DNA from: Deltaproteobacteria bacterium UBA6930
GTDB taxonomy: Bacteria; Myxococcota_A; UBA9160; UBA6930
Assembly (NCBI GenBank): GCA_002450755.1
Contig: DKAI01000004.1
Location: 1-6,195 of the forward strand
Length of the DNA: 6,195 bases
Direction: 5' to 3'
In this document: piece after piece, positions 1 to 6,195 of the stretch
How the letters are laid out: every line of letters begins with the position of its first letter
How positions within the stretch are numbered: position 1 is the first letter of the stretch
Made by a program: the position numbers and the translations under genes
Notes under the pieces: generated by a model
Told to the model about the DNA's origin: nothing
Databases searched by the model: none
Seen by the model: the letters and a program-made list of their open reading frames with translations, nothing else

Positions 1-1024
1 CATCTTTATGCAATACTAACTCTAAACCGGGAATACTTTCCAGGACTCGCGAAGGCGCTTCAAAAACTCTTTGCGCATGAACAAGATGGCAAGGATCGTC
101 GTAACACACTTTCGCAGAAATCCTTTGGTCAGGTTTTCTAAGTCCAACCTCATCTAAGAATTCGAGAATATCTCGCGTCGCAGAAGAAAATAGCGAACCC
201 TGTTCGCCTAGCCAAAGTGAGTACTCTTTCATGGCAGCACCGCAGCCTGCAGAATTACTAATAATTGCATCAACTGATGAATAGTCGAAAGAATCTATAT
301 TACGTTTAGCTAAATTGTGCGCCATTTCAGTGTTTCCTGAATGAGCATGTAACGCTCCACAGCAAACTTGCTGAGAGGGTATGACCACATCGAATCCGTT
401 GTATCTGAGGACTTCTACCGTCGCGCGATTTATCGAACCAAAAATTTCAGGCATGATACATCCCTCAAAAAACGCTACGCGACCACGTTTCTTGCCATAA
501 GCAGGATTTAAAAAAGGTAGGCGTTTTCTCAATGCCTTTGCGGGAACGGTCGGCGCAAGAGTCTGGGCAGAAGCCAGCTTTTTCGGGAGGATGAAAGCGC
601 AAATGTCATCAATTCGAAAAATTTGGATAAATCTTAAAACACTCACTAGAGTGCGCAAGACTCTACGGCTGGCGATCACGTATCTTAATGCGAATCGTTC
701 TACCCATGCAGCGAGACCTTTTCGATACCCTCGCATCTCAATTTCCATTCTAGTGTGCTCCAGCATTTTTCCGTACTTCACACCCGAGGGACACGCTGTT
801 TCGCATGCTCGACAACCTAGGCACAAGAAAGCTTCTTTTGTAAGTGTAGAGGAGAGGTCGATCTTTCCTTCCGCTACTCCCCGCATTAAGGAGACTCTTC
901 CGCGCGGTGAGGAAGTTTCTCGGCCGCTCTCTCTATATGTAGGACACGAAGTTAAACAGAGACCGCAATGAACGCAGTCTAAAGTATCCGAATAAATCGA
1001 TTCAAGAGGAGATGCTTCTGTCAT
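1..1024 (-). CDS. glcF: Glycolate oxidase iron-sulfur subunit GlcF, 3' end outside the window
   Basis: This encodes the electron-transfer subunit of glycolate oxidase, which takes electrons from the flavin subunits GlcD/GlcE and hands them to the membrane quinone pool. Translation from ATG 1024 gives about 341 residues with no stop before base 1. The family usually has a little over 400, so the C-terminal part lies outside the window. Visible are two 4Fe-4S motifs, CVHCGLCLTSCP (residues 17-28) and CLGCRACETACP (68-79). A basic, hydrophobic linker (about 103-140) follows, which in this family may aid membrane contact. Next come cysteine-rich CCG-domain elements: GCIMPE, then VCCGALHAHSG, then GCGAAM and DDPCHL. 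The start lies 8 nt after the glcE stop with only a weak purine-rich AAAGAA in front, so coupling to glcE is likely. Related anaerobic glycerol-3-phosphate dehydrogenase subunit C or LutA-like proteins share this architecture, but the adjacent glcD and glcE favour GlcF. Confidence 0.93.
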   Translation of the reverse strand, partial: MTEASPLESIYSDTLDCVHCGLCLTSCPTYRESGRETSSPRGRVSLMRGVAEGKIDLSSTLTKEAFLCLGCRACETACPSGVKYGKMLEHTRMEIEMRGYRKGLAAWVERFALRYVIASRRVLRTLVSVLRFIQIFRIDDICAFILPKKLASAQTLAPTVPAKALRKRLPFLNPAYGKKRGRVAFFEGCIMPEIFGSINRATVEVLRYNGFDVVIPSQQVCCGALHAHSGNTEMAHNLAKRNIDSFDYSSVDAIISNSAGCGAAMKEYSLWLGEQGSLFSSATRDILEFLDEVGLRKPDQRISAKVCYDDPCHLVHAQRVFEAPSRVLESIPGLELVLHKD

Positions 1025-1032
1025 TTCTTTAT

Positions 1033-2277
1033 TCAATTCCTACCCGAAACGCGACCAACGTTCAAAATTCCTCGTGGATCAAAAGTTTCTTTAAGAGAAC
1101 TTGTAATCTCTGACAAACTTGGGTCTGTGCCGAAAACGTCGAATTCTCTTTTCATTCTTAGCGGCGCACGCTCCAAAACAAAACTACCACCACTATCAGA
1201 GGCAAGAGTACGAACAGCAACTAAGGTCTCAGTATCGGAAGTTAATTGATTTGGATCCAAAGAAGCGAACAAATCTCCGCGGTTAGGATAGGAAAAACAC
1301 GAAAACCCTAGCTTGTTTAAAGATGACCAGACCACAGGAAGTTTCGATGGTAACACTCGAAAATGAATAGCGAGGCTATCGGAAGCACCGGGAGAACTAT
1401 TCTGATTAGAACGTATTCTCAGAAGAACGTCGTCATCAATTTCATCAGCACGATACGCATTCGTAAGCTCATTGAAGTCCCTTTCAACAGCTTTTTCATC
1501 CCCAGCAATTTCTAGTATCAAGTTCATTGAATCAGAACCTAGACTAGCTTCAAGGATTGGATAGGAATTCGTCAAACATGCAACGCGTACGCTTGTATAC
1601 CGAGATGCCTTTAACGAATCTTTAAATCCTTCGTCGTCTTTTTGGAACGAGACCTTGAGAACCTTTTTAGATTCCGGGTAGGGTAAAAGCCTTAGCCACG
1701 CCGATCCTATAACGCCAATGCTTCCATAAGACCCGAGATAAAGTTTCATCAGATCGTAACCTGTAACATTTTTTATGACACGACCGCCACATTTCGTTTG
1801 TGTCCCATCCGCCATAACCATACCTAGACCCAAAACGAAATCTCTAGGATGGCCAAACCTTGGTCCAAAGGCCGCTGAAGCCAACGATCCCCCAAGTGTG
1901 GGAGCATTGCCTGGGGGATCAAGTGGTAACTCCCAGCCCTCTGAATTGACAAGATTTCTAACCTGAGGCAAAGGGGTACCAGCGAGGACTTCAATCACGC
2001 CGTCCTCTTGATCAAACTCAAGAATCCCTTTCAGGTCAAGCGTTGAGAGGCGAAGATCGGCACGGGTAGGCGGATTACCCACGTGTAGCCTATTTCCATT
2101 GCCCGTAACTAATACCGAGAGGTCATTCTCAAAGAGGGACTGGAGGATTCGAGAAAGCTCCTCCATTGTCGAGGGACTAGCAACGGCGATTAAAGGTAGA
2201 CCGTCAACAGTTAAGGTTTCCTTGTCCTCGAGGTGGGAGGGGTCTATAAATTTCTGTAATTCGGCGCTTCGCCTCAA
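1033..2277 (-). CDS. glcE: Glycolate oxidase FAD-binding subunit GlcE
   Basis: This 414-residue protein is the smaller flavin-type subunit of glycolate oxidase and works with GlcD and GlcF in oxidising glycolate to glyoxylate. The PCMH-type FAD-binding fold covers roughly residues 25-200. It shows a short GNGNRLHVG in place of the longer glycine loop of GlcD, LPLDPPGNAPTLGGSLA (117-133), and the GlcE signature IKNVTGYDLMKLYLGSYG (168-185). The C-terminus ends with FDPRGILNVGRV (399-410), matching the usual FDPxGILNPGR close of the family. The HxxGDGNxH metal site of GlcD is absent, as expected for GlcE. The start is TTG at 2277, sharing TTGA with the glcD stop. Reading upstream in frame reaches a stop within six codons and offers no ATG or GTG, so TTG is the only reasonable choice. 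There is no Shine-Dalgarno in front, so translation probably depends on ribosomes finishing glcD. Confidence 0.93.
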   Translation of the reverse strand: MRRSAELQKFIDPSHLEDKETLTVDGLPLIAVASPSTMEELSRILQSLFENDLSVLVTGNGNRLHVGNPPTRADLRLSTLDLKGILEFDQEDGVIEVLAGTPLPQVRNLVNSEGWELPLDPPGNAPTLGGSLASAAFGPRFGHPRDFVLGLGMVMADGTQTKCGGRVIKNVTGYDLMKLYLGSYGSIGVIGSAWLRLLPYPESKKVLKVSFQKDDEGFKDSLKASRYTSVRVACLTNSYPILEASLGSDSMNLILEIAGDEKAVERDFNELTNAYRADEIDDDVLLRIRSNQNSSPGASDSLAIHFRVLPSKLPVVWSSLNKLGFSCFSYPNRGDLFASLDPNQLTSDTETLVAVRTLASDSGGSFVLERAPLRMKREFDVFGTDPSLSEITSSLKETFDPRGILNVGRVSGRN

Positions 2278-3710
2278 GAAAATGGTACTCGGTCATAGCC
2301 ACGAGCCTTCGGGTTTGCCTCCGTACAAAACCGAGTTGTCGGGAAAATTTTTCCTGGATTACAAACCCTACCGGGATCAAAAACATCTCGCAGCAATGAC
2401 ATAGTCGCGAGGTCGGATTCACTGAAAACAAGGTGAAGATATTCCTTCTTTTCTACGCCTATTCCATGTTCACCTGTGATAACTCCACCTGCATCAACAC
2501 ACAGCCTTAAAATTTCTTCTCCTGCGGCGATTACTCTCTTTAGTTCTTCTGGGTCTCGACGATCAAACGAGATATTAGGATGAAGATTACCGTCACCTGC
2601 GTGAAAGACATTTGAGAGAGTTATCCCGTAATGATCAGCAATTTCGCAAATCTTCCGAAGGATCTCGGGCAAATGTTTACGGGGAACTACAGCGTCATGA
2701 ACAAATAAATCTGGCGCGAGCCTACCCATTGCACCGAATGCTCCCTTCCGAGCTCTCCAAAAGCGTTGTCGCTCGGCCTCGTCCTTAGCTACTTCTATCC
2801 GAGAGGCTCCGCAGCCCATTGCGATTTCGGAGACTCGGTCAGCCTGACGTTCAACCGCCTCCTTAAGCCCATCTAATTCAATCAAGAGAACGGCGCCTGC
2901 ATCGGTTGGAATACCTGCTGCGTAAACACTCGATTCTACGGCACGAATTGTGCGTTGATCAGAAATTTCTAAGGAAGCAGGAGTCAGCCCCGAACGCAAA
3001 ATTTCGCCGACTGCTCGACACGCACTAACAATATCTGGAAAGACACCTAGAAGTGTTTCTATTTTTTCGGGCAAAGGAGTCAGGCGGACCGTTACTTCGG
3101 TAACTATTCCTAAAGTGCCTTCACTTCCGACCATCGCTCCCAGAAAATCGAAACCCACCGATCCTCCGGCGGGACAACCCAAACGCACTATTTCACCATC
3201 TGGTAGAACCAGTTCGAGTTCCAACACATGATTTGTTGTAGTTCCATATTTCAGTGTGTGTGGTCCGCCAGAATTTTCTGCGACGTTACCCCCAATAGTA
3301 CAGGCCTGTTGACTGGAGGGGTCTGGCGCATAAAAAAGGCCAAGATGCCCTACCGCATCCGACAATTCGGCATTCACCACGCCAGGCTGCACGACCGCAT
3401 AACGGTCCGCCTCGTCAATCTTTAGAATCTGATTCATTCGCTGACACTCTATGACTATTCCACCTTCAATAGCCACCGCTCCGCCAGAGAGTCCCGTACC
3501 AGCCCCTCTCGGCACGAACGGAACAGAGGCCTCTCTGCAGAGACGGACAATTGAGGAAATCTCCTTTGTTGTCTTTGGAAGAGCAACCGCAAGAGGACAT
3601 CCTGAGAACAGAGTTAGTCCGTCAAATTCGTAAGCTAAAAGATCAGAGTCATTCGCGAGAACATTCTCTGGACCAACAATAGTTTCAATCTTGTTAACAA
3701 GTTCCTTCAT
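2274..3710 (-). CDS. glcD: Glycolate oxidase catalytic FAD subunit GlcD
   Basis: This is the main flavin subunit of glycolate oxidase (FAD-binding type 4 plus FAD-linked oxidase C-terminal domain), oxidising glycolate (and often D-lactate) to the 2-oxo acid. From ATG 3710 the protein has 478 residues, close to the usual 480-500. FAD contacts are visible at PRGAGTGLSGGA (67-78), PDPSSQQACTIGGNVAENSGG (130-150, part of the fold) and MVGSEGTLGIVTE (193-205). The C-terminal domain has HAGDGNLHP (370-378) and GEHGIG (413-418). These correspond to the histidines and glutamate that bind metal and substrate in the related D-2-hydroxyglutarate dehydrogenases. An upstream in-frame TTG at 3737 would overlap the preceding gene by 14 nt. 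I prefer ATG 3710 because it has GAGA 5 nt upstream and because the family sequence begins here with KELVNKIETIVG. D-lactate or D-2-hydroxyglutarate dehydrogenase is the alternative, made unlikely by glcE and glcF directly downstream. Confidence 0.95.
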   Translation of the reverse strand: MKELVNKIETIVGPENVLANDSDLLAYEFDGLTLFSGCPLAVALPKTTKEISSIVRLCREASVPFVPRGAGTGLSGGAVAIEGGIVIECQRMNQILKIDEADRYAVVQPGVVNAELSDAVGHLGLFYAPDPSSQQACTIGGNVAENSGGPHTLKYGTTTNHVLELELVLPDGEIVRLGCPAGGSVGFDFLGAMVGSEGTLGIVTEVTVRLTPLPEKIETLLGVFPDIVSACRAVGEILRSGLTPASLEISDQRTIRAVESSVYAAGIPTDAGAVLLIELDGLKEAVERQADRVSEIAMGCGASRIEVAKDEAERQRFWRARKGAFGAMGRLAPDLFVHDAVVPRKHLPEILRKICEIADHYGITLSNVFHAGDGNLHPNISFDRRDPEELKRVIAAGEEILRLCVDAGGVITGEHGIGVEKKEYLHLVFSESDLATMSLLRDVFDPGRVCNPGKIFPTTRFCTEANPKARGYDRVPFS

Positions 3711-3715
3711 AAATA

Positions 3716-3719
3716 TCTC
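3716..3719 (-). promoter_or_regulatory. Ribosome binding site that decides the glcD start
   Basis: On the minus strand GAGA stands 5 nt before ATG 3710. It is the only reasonable Shine-Dalgarno-like match near the N-terminus of glcD. It lies between the TAG stop of the upstream TPR gene (3724-3726) and the ATG, and so supports starting GlcD at 3710 and not at the in-frame TTG 3737. Confidence 0.5.
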
Positions 3720-3723
3720 GATT

Positions 3724-4797
3724 CTATGACAAACCAAGTCGATCTAAATCATCTTCGTCTAGTCCCAAGTAATATCCAATTTCCTGTCTTATTGTAATTT
3801 GAATCTGCTCTACTAGTTCATCTTTGTTCTTACAAACCTTCTCAAGGTTCTTTTTGTATAGAACCAGTCTACCTTGGCTTAATTCTTTTACGGGCTTCAG
3901 TCCTCTAATCCGAGAATTACCAACAAAAAGTCCTAGCACCTGAGGCGAAACCTCCTCTTCGGCAATAATCGCTTGGCTGGGAAAGTCTTCAACACTTGTT
4001 GACACTCCATCTAGATAGCCTCTAAATGAACGCGGTAGGTTATCTATCGACGTCCGAGTAGCCTCGGTTACAACCACCTGACTAAATTCAACTGGAATCA
4101 TGTAGTGATCAGGATCTAAATTGTGTGCCGCCAAAAATGCAGACGATGCATGATTACTTTTGTTCAATCGCTCAAAAACCAAACCGAGGTAATAAAGAGA
4201 ATTGGGAACTTCAGGTTCCAGAACGCTAGCATGTTCGAGAAGAGATAAAGCCTCGTGGAAGTCCCCCATTTCAAAGGCAATTTGACCCTCAAATGCGCGA
4301 TATAGAGCCAAATTCGAAGCTGCTTTACTCGCTCTCTTAATCAAAAAACGAGACCCCTCGAGATCATCCAGGTAAAAAAGAGCTTTTGCCTTCAAATAAT
4401 AAACTTCAGCCTCAATCGTACGATCAAGACTCGGCAGCTCGCTTTGCCCCGACAAGAGAAGGTCGCAGATTTGTATAACCTGCTCGAATTCTCCCATATC
4501 CTCTAACAGCAATTCCGCCCGGTTAAGATACGCAGTAACAAACTTTGAATCGGCAATCGTGGCCAACTCGAGCTCGTAAGATGCCTCTTCGAGCCGACCT
4601 TCCTCCCATAGGATTTCTCCGCGTCCGTTATGGGCCTCTGCACCATTTGGAATCGCTTTAAGAGCTTCATCAAGCCATGCCAAAGCCTCATCCGTACGCC
4701 CGCCATAAGACGCTTCCATAGCCTGATCGAGGCAGTCCCAATAGCGATCGTTTTCTTTCACAAGAATTTCATCCATTGCAAAATATTCCGTTAGCAT
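3724..4797 (-). CDS. TPR protein with a degenerate zincin-like (DUF1025-type) C-terminal domain
   Basis: This is a 357-residue cytoplasmic protein without a signal peptide or membrane segment. Residues about 20-230 form helical tetratricopeptide-type repeats, for example DEALAWLDEALKAIPNGAEA (36-55), RLEEASYELELATIADSKFV (68-87) and FHEALSLLEHASVLEPEVPN (180-199), which usually serve protein binding. Residues about 240-357 match the minimal zincin family (PF06262, formerly DUF1025) in the pattern VEDFPS, VLGLFVGNS, RLVLYKKNLE and the final GLDEDDLDRLGLS. In that family the helix before the end carries HExxH. Here it reads R-QEIGY-YLGL (338-342), so both zinc histidines are replaced and only the glutamate remains. 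Protease activity is therefore unlikely, and a binding or scaffold role is inference. It is the first gene of the apparent glc operon, 13 nt ahead of glcD. ATG 4776 (residue 8) is an alternative start with GGAA 9 nt upstream. TPR-plus-zincin fusions of this kind exist in deltaproteobacterial genomes, as I recall. Confidence 0.82.
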   Translation of the reverse strand: MLTEYFAMDEILVKENDRYWDCLDQAMEASYGGRTDEALAWLDEALKAIPNGAEAHNGRGEILWEEGRLEEASYELELATIADSKFVTAYLNRAELLLEDMGEFEQVIQICDLLLSGQSELPSLDRTIEAEVYYLKAKALFYLDDLEGSRFLIKRASKAASNLALYRAFEGQIAFEMGDFHEALSLLEHASVLEPEVPNSLYYLGLVFERLNKSNHASSAFLAAHNLDPDHYMIPVEFSQVVVTEATRTSIDNLPRSFRGYLDGVSTSVEDFPSQAIIAEEEVSPQVLGLFVGNSRIRGLKPVKELSQGRLVLYKKNLEKVCKNKDELVEQIQITIRQEIGYYLGLDEDDLDRLGLS

Positions 4798-4850
4798 TCA
4801 ATTGGCCCATCCGCTGAACCTGGCACAAAGGTAGCAGACCCGATGAAAAC

Positions 4851-4879
4851 ATAATTGACCCGTAAATCCAGGATATCAA
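4851..4879 (-). promoter_or_regulatory. Putative sigma70-type promoter of the TPR-glcDEF operon
   Basis: Read on the minus strand, TTGATA (4879-4874) and AATTAT (4856-4851) are separated by exactly 17 nt. They match the -35 consensus at five of six positions and the -10 at four of six. Transcription would start near 4844, about 45 nt before ATG 4797. This is pattern matching in an AT-rich spacer only. I see no clear operator palindrome next to it and no linked regulator gene such as a GlcC-type protein in the window. Confidence 0.4.
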
Positions 4880-4900
4880 CTCATAAACATCTGTTTTAAT

Positions 4901-4909
4901 TGCTAAAAT
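4901..4909 (+). promoter_or_regulatory. Putative extended -10 promoter of the DUF455 gene
   Basis: TGCTAAAAT is an extended -10 element (TGn followed by TAAAAT, five of six matches to TATAAT). No good -35 sits 16-18 nt upstream, where the sequence is about TCATAA. The extended form can tolerate that. The start of transcription would be near 4916. It points away from the glc operon promoter, so the two units would be divergently transcribed from the same spacer. Confidence 0.35.
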
Positions 4910-5031
4910 AGAAGACGACGATTAAACAGGTTCTAAGGATTTAAACTTAAGGCCACCTATTGGAACTGGTCGGGAAAAAGTCATCTCACACAGGAAATGA
5001 ATTGAATTCAAAAACAACTCAGTTCAACGAA

Positions 5032-5856
5032 ATGAACAAACTAGCGGTTAAAGCATTCAGTAAACGAATCCTTTGCTCTGGAGACCTGGAGTCTAAGCTA
5101 GCACGACCCGTAAATGAAGAAAAAAGTGATAGGGGGACTTCGTTCGACCTTGAAGGTGGAACTCTCCCAGCCCGAAATTCCGAAATCAGATTTTCTAGCG
5201 TTGAGAGTAAGATACCCAAACCCCACCAACTAGACGACCCGGACATGCGTGCTTCCTGCTTAGCTCGCTTTGCGCACCACGAACTCATGGCTGTCGAGCT
5301 TCTTGCCTGGGCACTAATTAGATGGCCCAAAGCGCCATTAGGACTTCGTCAAGATTGGTACGAAATTCTTGCAGATGAGCAAAAACACTGTCGCCTATAT
5401 CTCGAAAGGTTAGATGCCCACGGTTTAAGCCTGGGAGATTTCGAACTAAATCCTTATTTTTGGCGTCAGGCGCCTCGTATATCCAAGTCCCCGCGTGGAG
5501 TTTGTGCCTTTCTATCTGCTTTAGGACTCACGCTCGAGCAGGCAAACTTGGACTTTACGATTATCTATGGTGAAGCTTTTGAAAACTCGGGAGATCTCGA
5601 AAGCTCGGAAGTCTTTAAAATAGTCCACCGAGATGAAATCAGGCATGTCGCTTCAGCCTCGCGTTGGTTAAAAGCTCTCTCGGGAGAAAAGAAAGAAGTG
5701 GACCGCTACAAAAATTCTGTTCCATTCCCACTTTCCGCGGCCCGCGCGAAGGCTAAGAGATTCGAGTCCGCGCCACGTCGAGCGGCGGGGCTTGAAGAGA
5801 GCTTCATTTCTTTTGTAAAAAACTCTCGATCAACACAGGAAAGTCTAAGACGGTAA
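5032..5856 (+). CDS. DUF455 family ferritin-like di-iron protein
   Basis: This is a 274-residue cytoplasmic protein of the DUF455 family (PF04305), a ferritin-like four-helix bundle of unknown function. Numbered from ATG 5032, candidate iron ligands are E84 (in HHELMAVELLAW), E116 and H119 (DEQKH), E169 (LTLEQANLDF) and E202 and H205 (RDEIRH). This is the E, ExxH, E, ExxH spacing of carboxylate-bridged di-iron proteins. All six are present, so metal binding and redox or oxygenase chemistry are plausible. The N-terminal AVKAFSKRILCSGDLESKLA and the C-terminal AGLEESFISF also look family-like. The frame is open back to TTG 4960, which would add 24 polar residues and has AAGG 7 nt upstream. I chose ATG 5032 because family similarity begins there, although it lacks a clear Shine-Dalgarno. 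TTG 5002 with AGGAAA 4 nt upstream is a third option. The gene is divergent from the glc operon and is followed closely by another coding region. Confidence 0.85.
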   Translation: MNKLAVKAFSKRILCSGDLESKLARPVNEEKSDRGTSFDLEGGTLPARNSEIRFSSVESKIPKPHQLDDPDMRASCLARFAHHELMAVELLAWALIRWPKAPLGLRQDWYEILADEQKHCRLYLERLDAHGLSLGDFELNPYFWRQAPRISKSPRGVCAFLSALGLTLEQANLDFTIIYGEAFENSGDLESSEVFKIVHRDEIRHVASASRWLKALSGEKKEVDRYKNSVPFPLSAARAKAKRFESAPRRAAGLEESFISFVKNSRSTQESLRR

Positions 5857-5860
5857 TGAA

Positions 5861-6195
5861 GTGGAACGCACCATAAAGTTAGTGGCGAATATAGGAGGAG
5901 AAGAAGGCCCAGGGCGTAAAATGCCTAAACCCGCTAAGCGCGCAGCAAAATTGTGGTCTCTTATTTTTCCAGAAGAATCAAAAGTTATTGAGCCCCAATT
6001 TCTAGACCGTTCTCTCTTATCTGGATACAAGTTCGATAAAAGCGCTTTCTCGTTTTTAGACCAAGAAATTGCATGGGCATGGATAAACACATCAGAGGCA
6101 GAGAGTCTCGCGAGTCCTATCAGGCTTGGAGGATGTACATCTCAAACTGTAAGAAAAGTTCACGACAAGGCATTCTTGCATGGGACTTCCGATAG
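5861..6195 (+). CDS. Probable ATP-grasp-type protein, N-terminal part, open at the right window edge
   Basis: An open frame runs from GTG 5861 to the last base with no stop, giving 111 residues and two extra bases. The DUF455 stop is 4 nt upstream, which suggests one transcript and coupled translation. An in-frame stop at 5846 bounds the frame, and GTG 5861 is the first usable start. GTG 5882 and ATG 5921 lie downstream. A strong AGGAGGAG at 5893-5900 is about 20 nt from ATG 5921, too far for a normal site, and here it encodes GGE. Visible blocks are VANIGGEEG (8-16), AAKLWSLIFPEE, a probable beta strand IAWAWINTSEA, and VRKVHDKAFL close to the edge. The last block resembles the DK segment that opens the ATP-grasp domain after its pre-ATP-grasp fold. 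I recall similar proteins beside DUF455 genes in deltaproteobacteria, but that is memory, not a search. The catalytic ATP-grasp residues lie outside the window, so the family call is tentative, although the coding call is solid. Confidence 0.6.
   Translation, partial: MERTIKLVANIGGEEGPGRKMPKPAKRAAKLWSLIFPEESKVIEPQFLDRSLLSGYKFDKSAFSFLDQEIAWAWINTSEAESLASPIRLGGCTSQTVRKVHDKAFLHGTSD

Noticed and set aside
591..971. Plus-strand 126-codon open frame
   Set aside because: It is antisense to the well-supported iron-sulfur region of GlcF. The translation is arginine/serine-rich with no domain, and the minus frame explains every motif.
1775..1966. Plus-strand 63-codon frame
   Set aside because: It lies opposite the conserved FAD-binding core of GlcE and has no features of its own.
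2204..2431. Minus-strand 75-codon frame across the glcD-glcE junction, checked as a possible frameshifted N-terminus of GlcE
   Set aside because: Its sequence does not resemble GlcE, while the TTG-initiated GlcE frame starts where the family N-terminus is expected and the junction has an ordinary 4-nt overlap.
2099..3633. Plus-strand open frames at 2099-2404, 3228-3425 and 3451-3633
   Set aside because: They are shadows opposite glcE and glcD, with low-complexity, non-domain translations and no ribosome binding sites.
4855..4860. TTGACC on the plus strand as a -35 element
   Set aside because: No acceptable -10 follows at 16-19 nt. The good TAAAAT lies 43 nt downstream, and part of the hexamer overlaps the better minus-strand -10.
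4930..4960. AT-rich stretch with TTTAAA and CTTAAG palindromes as a possible operator or terminator
   Set aside because: The palindromes are only 6 bp, there is no stable stem followed by a T run, and such short symmetric words are expected by chance in AT-rich spacers.
4503..5330. Minus-strand frames at 4503-4706 and 5019-5330
   Set aside because: The first is an alternate frame within the TPR repeats. The second is antisense to the N-terminal half of the DUF455 gene. Neither shows a domain.
5845..6090. Minus-strand 81-codon frame
   Set aside because: It is antisense to the open GTG-initiated frame that continues past the right edge. The plus frame has better protein character and fits the gene order.

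Overview
The window reads as a piece of a Gram-negative-type bacterial chromosome with moderate GC (mid-40s percent by eye), tightly packed genes and frequent TTG/GTG starts. The set of families (three-subunit glycolate oxidase, a TPR protein with a zincin-like tail, a DUF455 ferritin-like protein, and a probable ATP-grasp protein) would fit an uncultured member of the former Deltaproteobacteria (for example Myxococcota or relatives). That placement is inference from gene families only. I see no tRNA, rRNA, CRISPR array, insertion sequence, phage gene or repeat.

The layout is two divergent transcription units around a control region at about 4798-5031. Leftwards (minus strand) run four genes in the order TPR/zincin-like protein (3724-4797), glcD (2274-3710), glcE (1033-2277) and glcF (1-1024, cut by the window edge). 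Gaps are 13 nt, a 4-nt overlap and 8 nt, so this looks like one operon. GlcD, GlcE and GlcF together form glycolate oxidase/dehydrogenase: two FAD-binding subunits and one iron-sulfur subunit that convert glycolate to glyoxylate and pass electrons to the respiratory chain. The first gene has no known role in that enzyme. Its C-terminal zincin-like domain carries QEIGY where the family has HExxH, so it is probably a catalytically dead member.

Rightwards (plus strand) run a DUF455 ferritin-like protein with a complete set of probable di-iron ligands (5032-5856) and, 4 nt later, an open reading frame starting at GTG 5861 that leaves the window at 6195 without a stop. It resembles the N-terminal part of an ATP-grasp-type protein. 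The near-contact of these two genes suggests translational coupling and a shared job, but neither function is known.

Most of the window is recognisable metabolism. The items most worth a second look are the degenerate metalloprotease motif in the gene leading the glc operon, and the DUF455/ATP-grasp-like pair.
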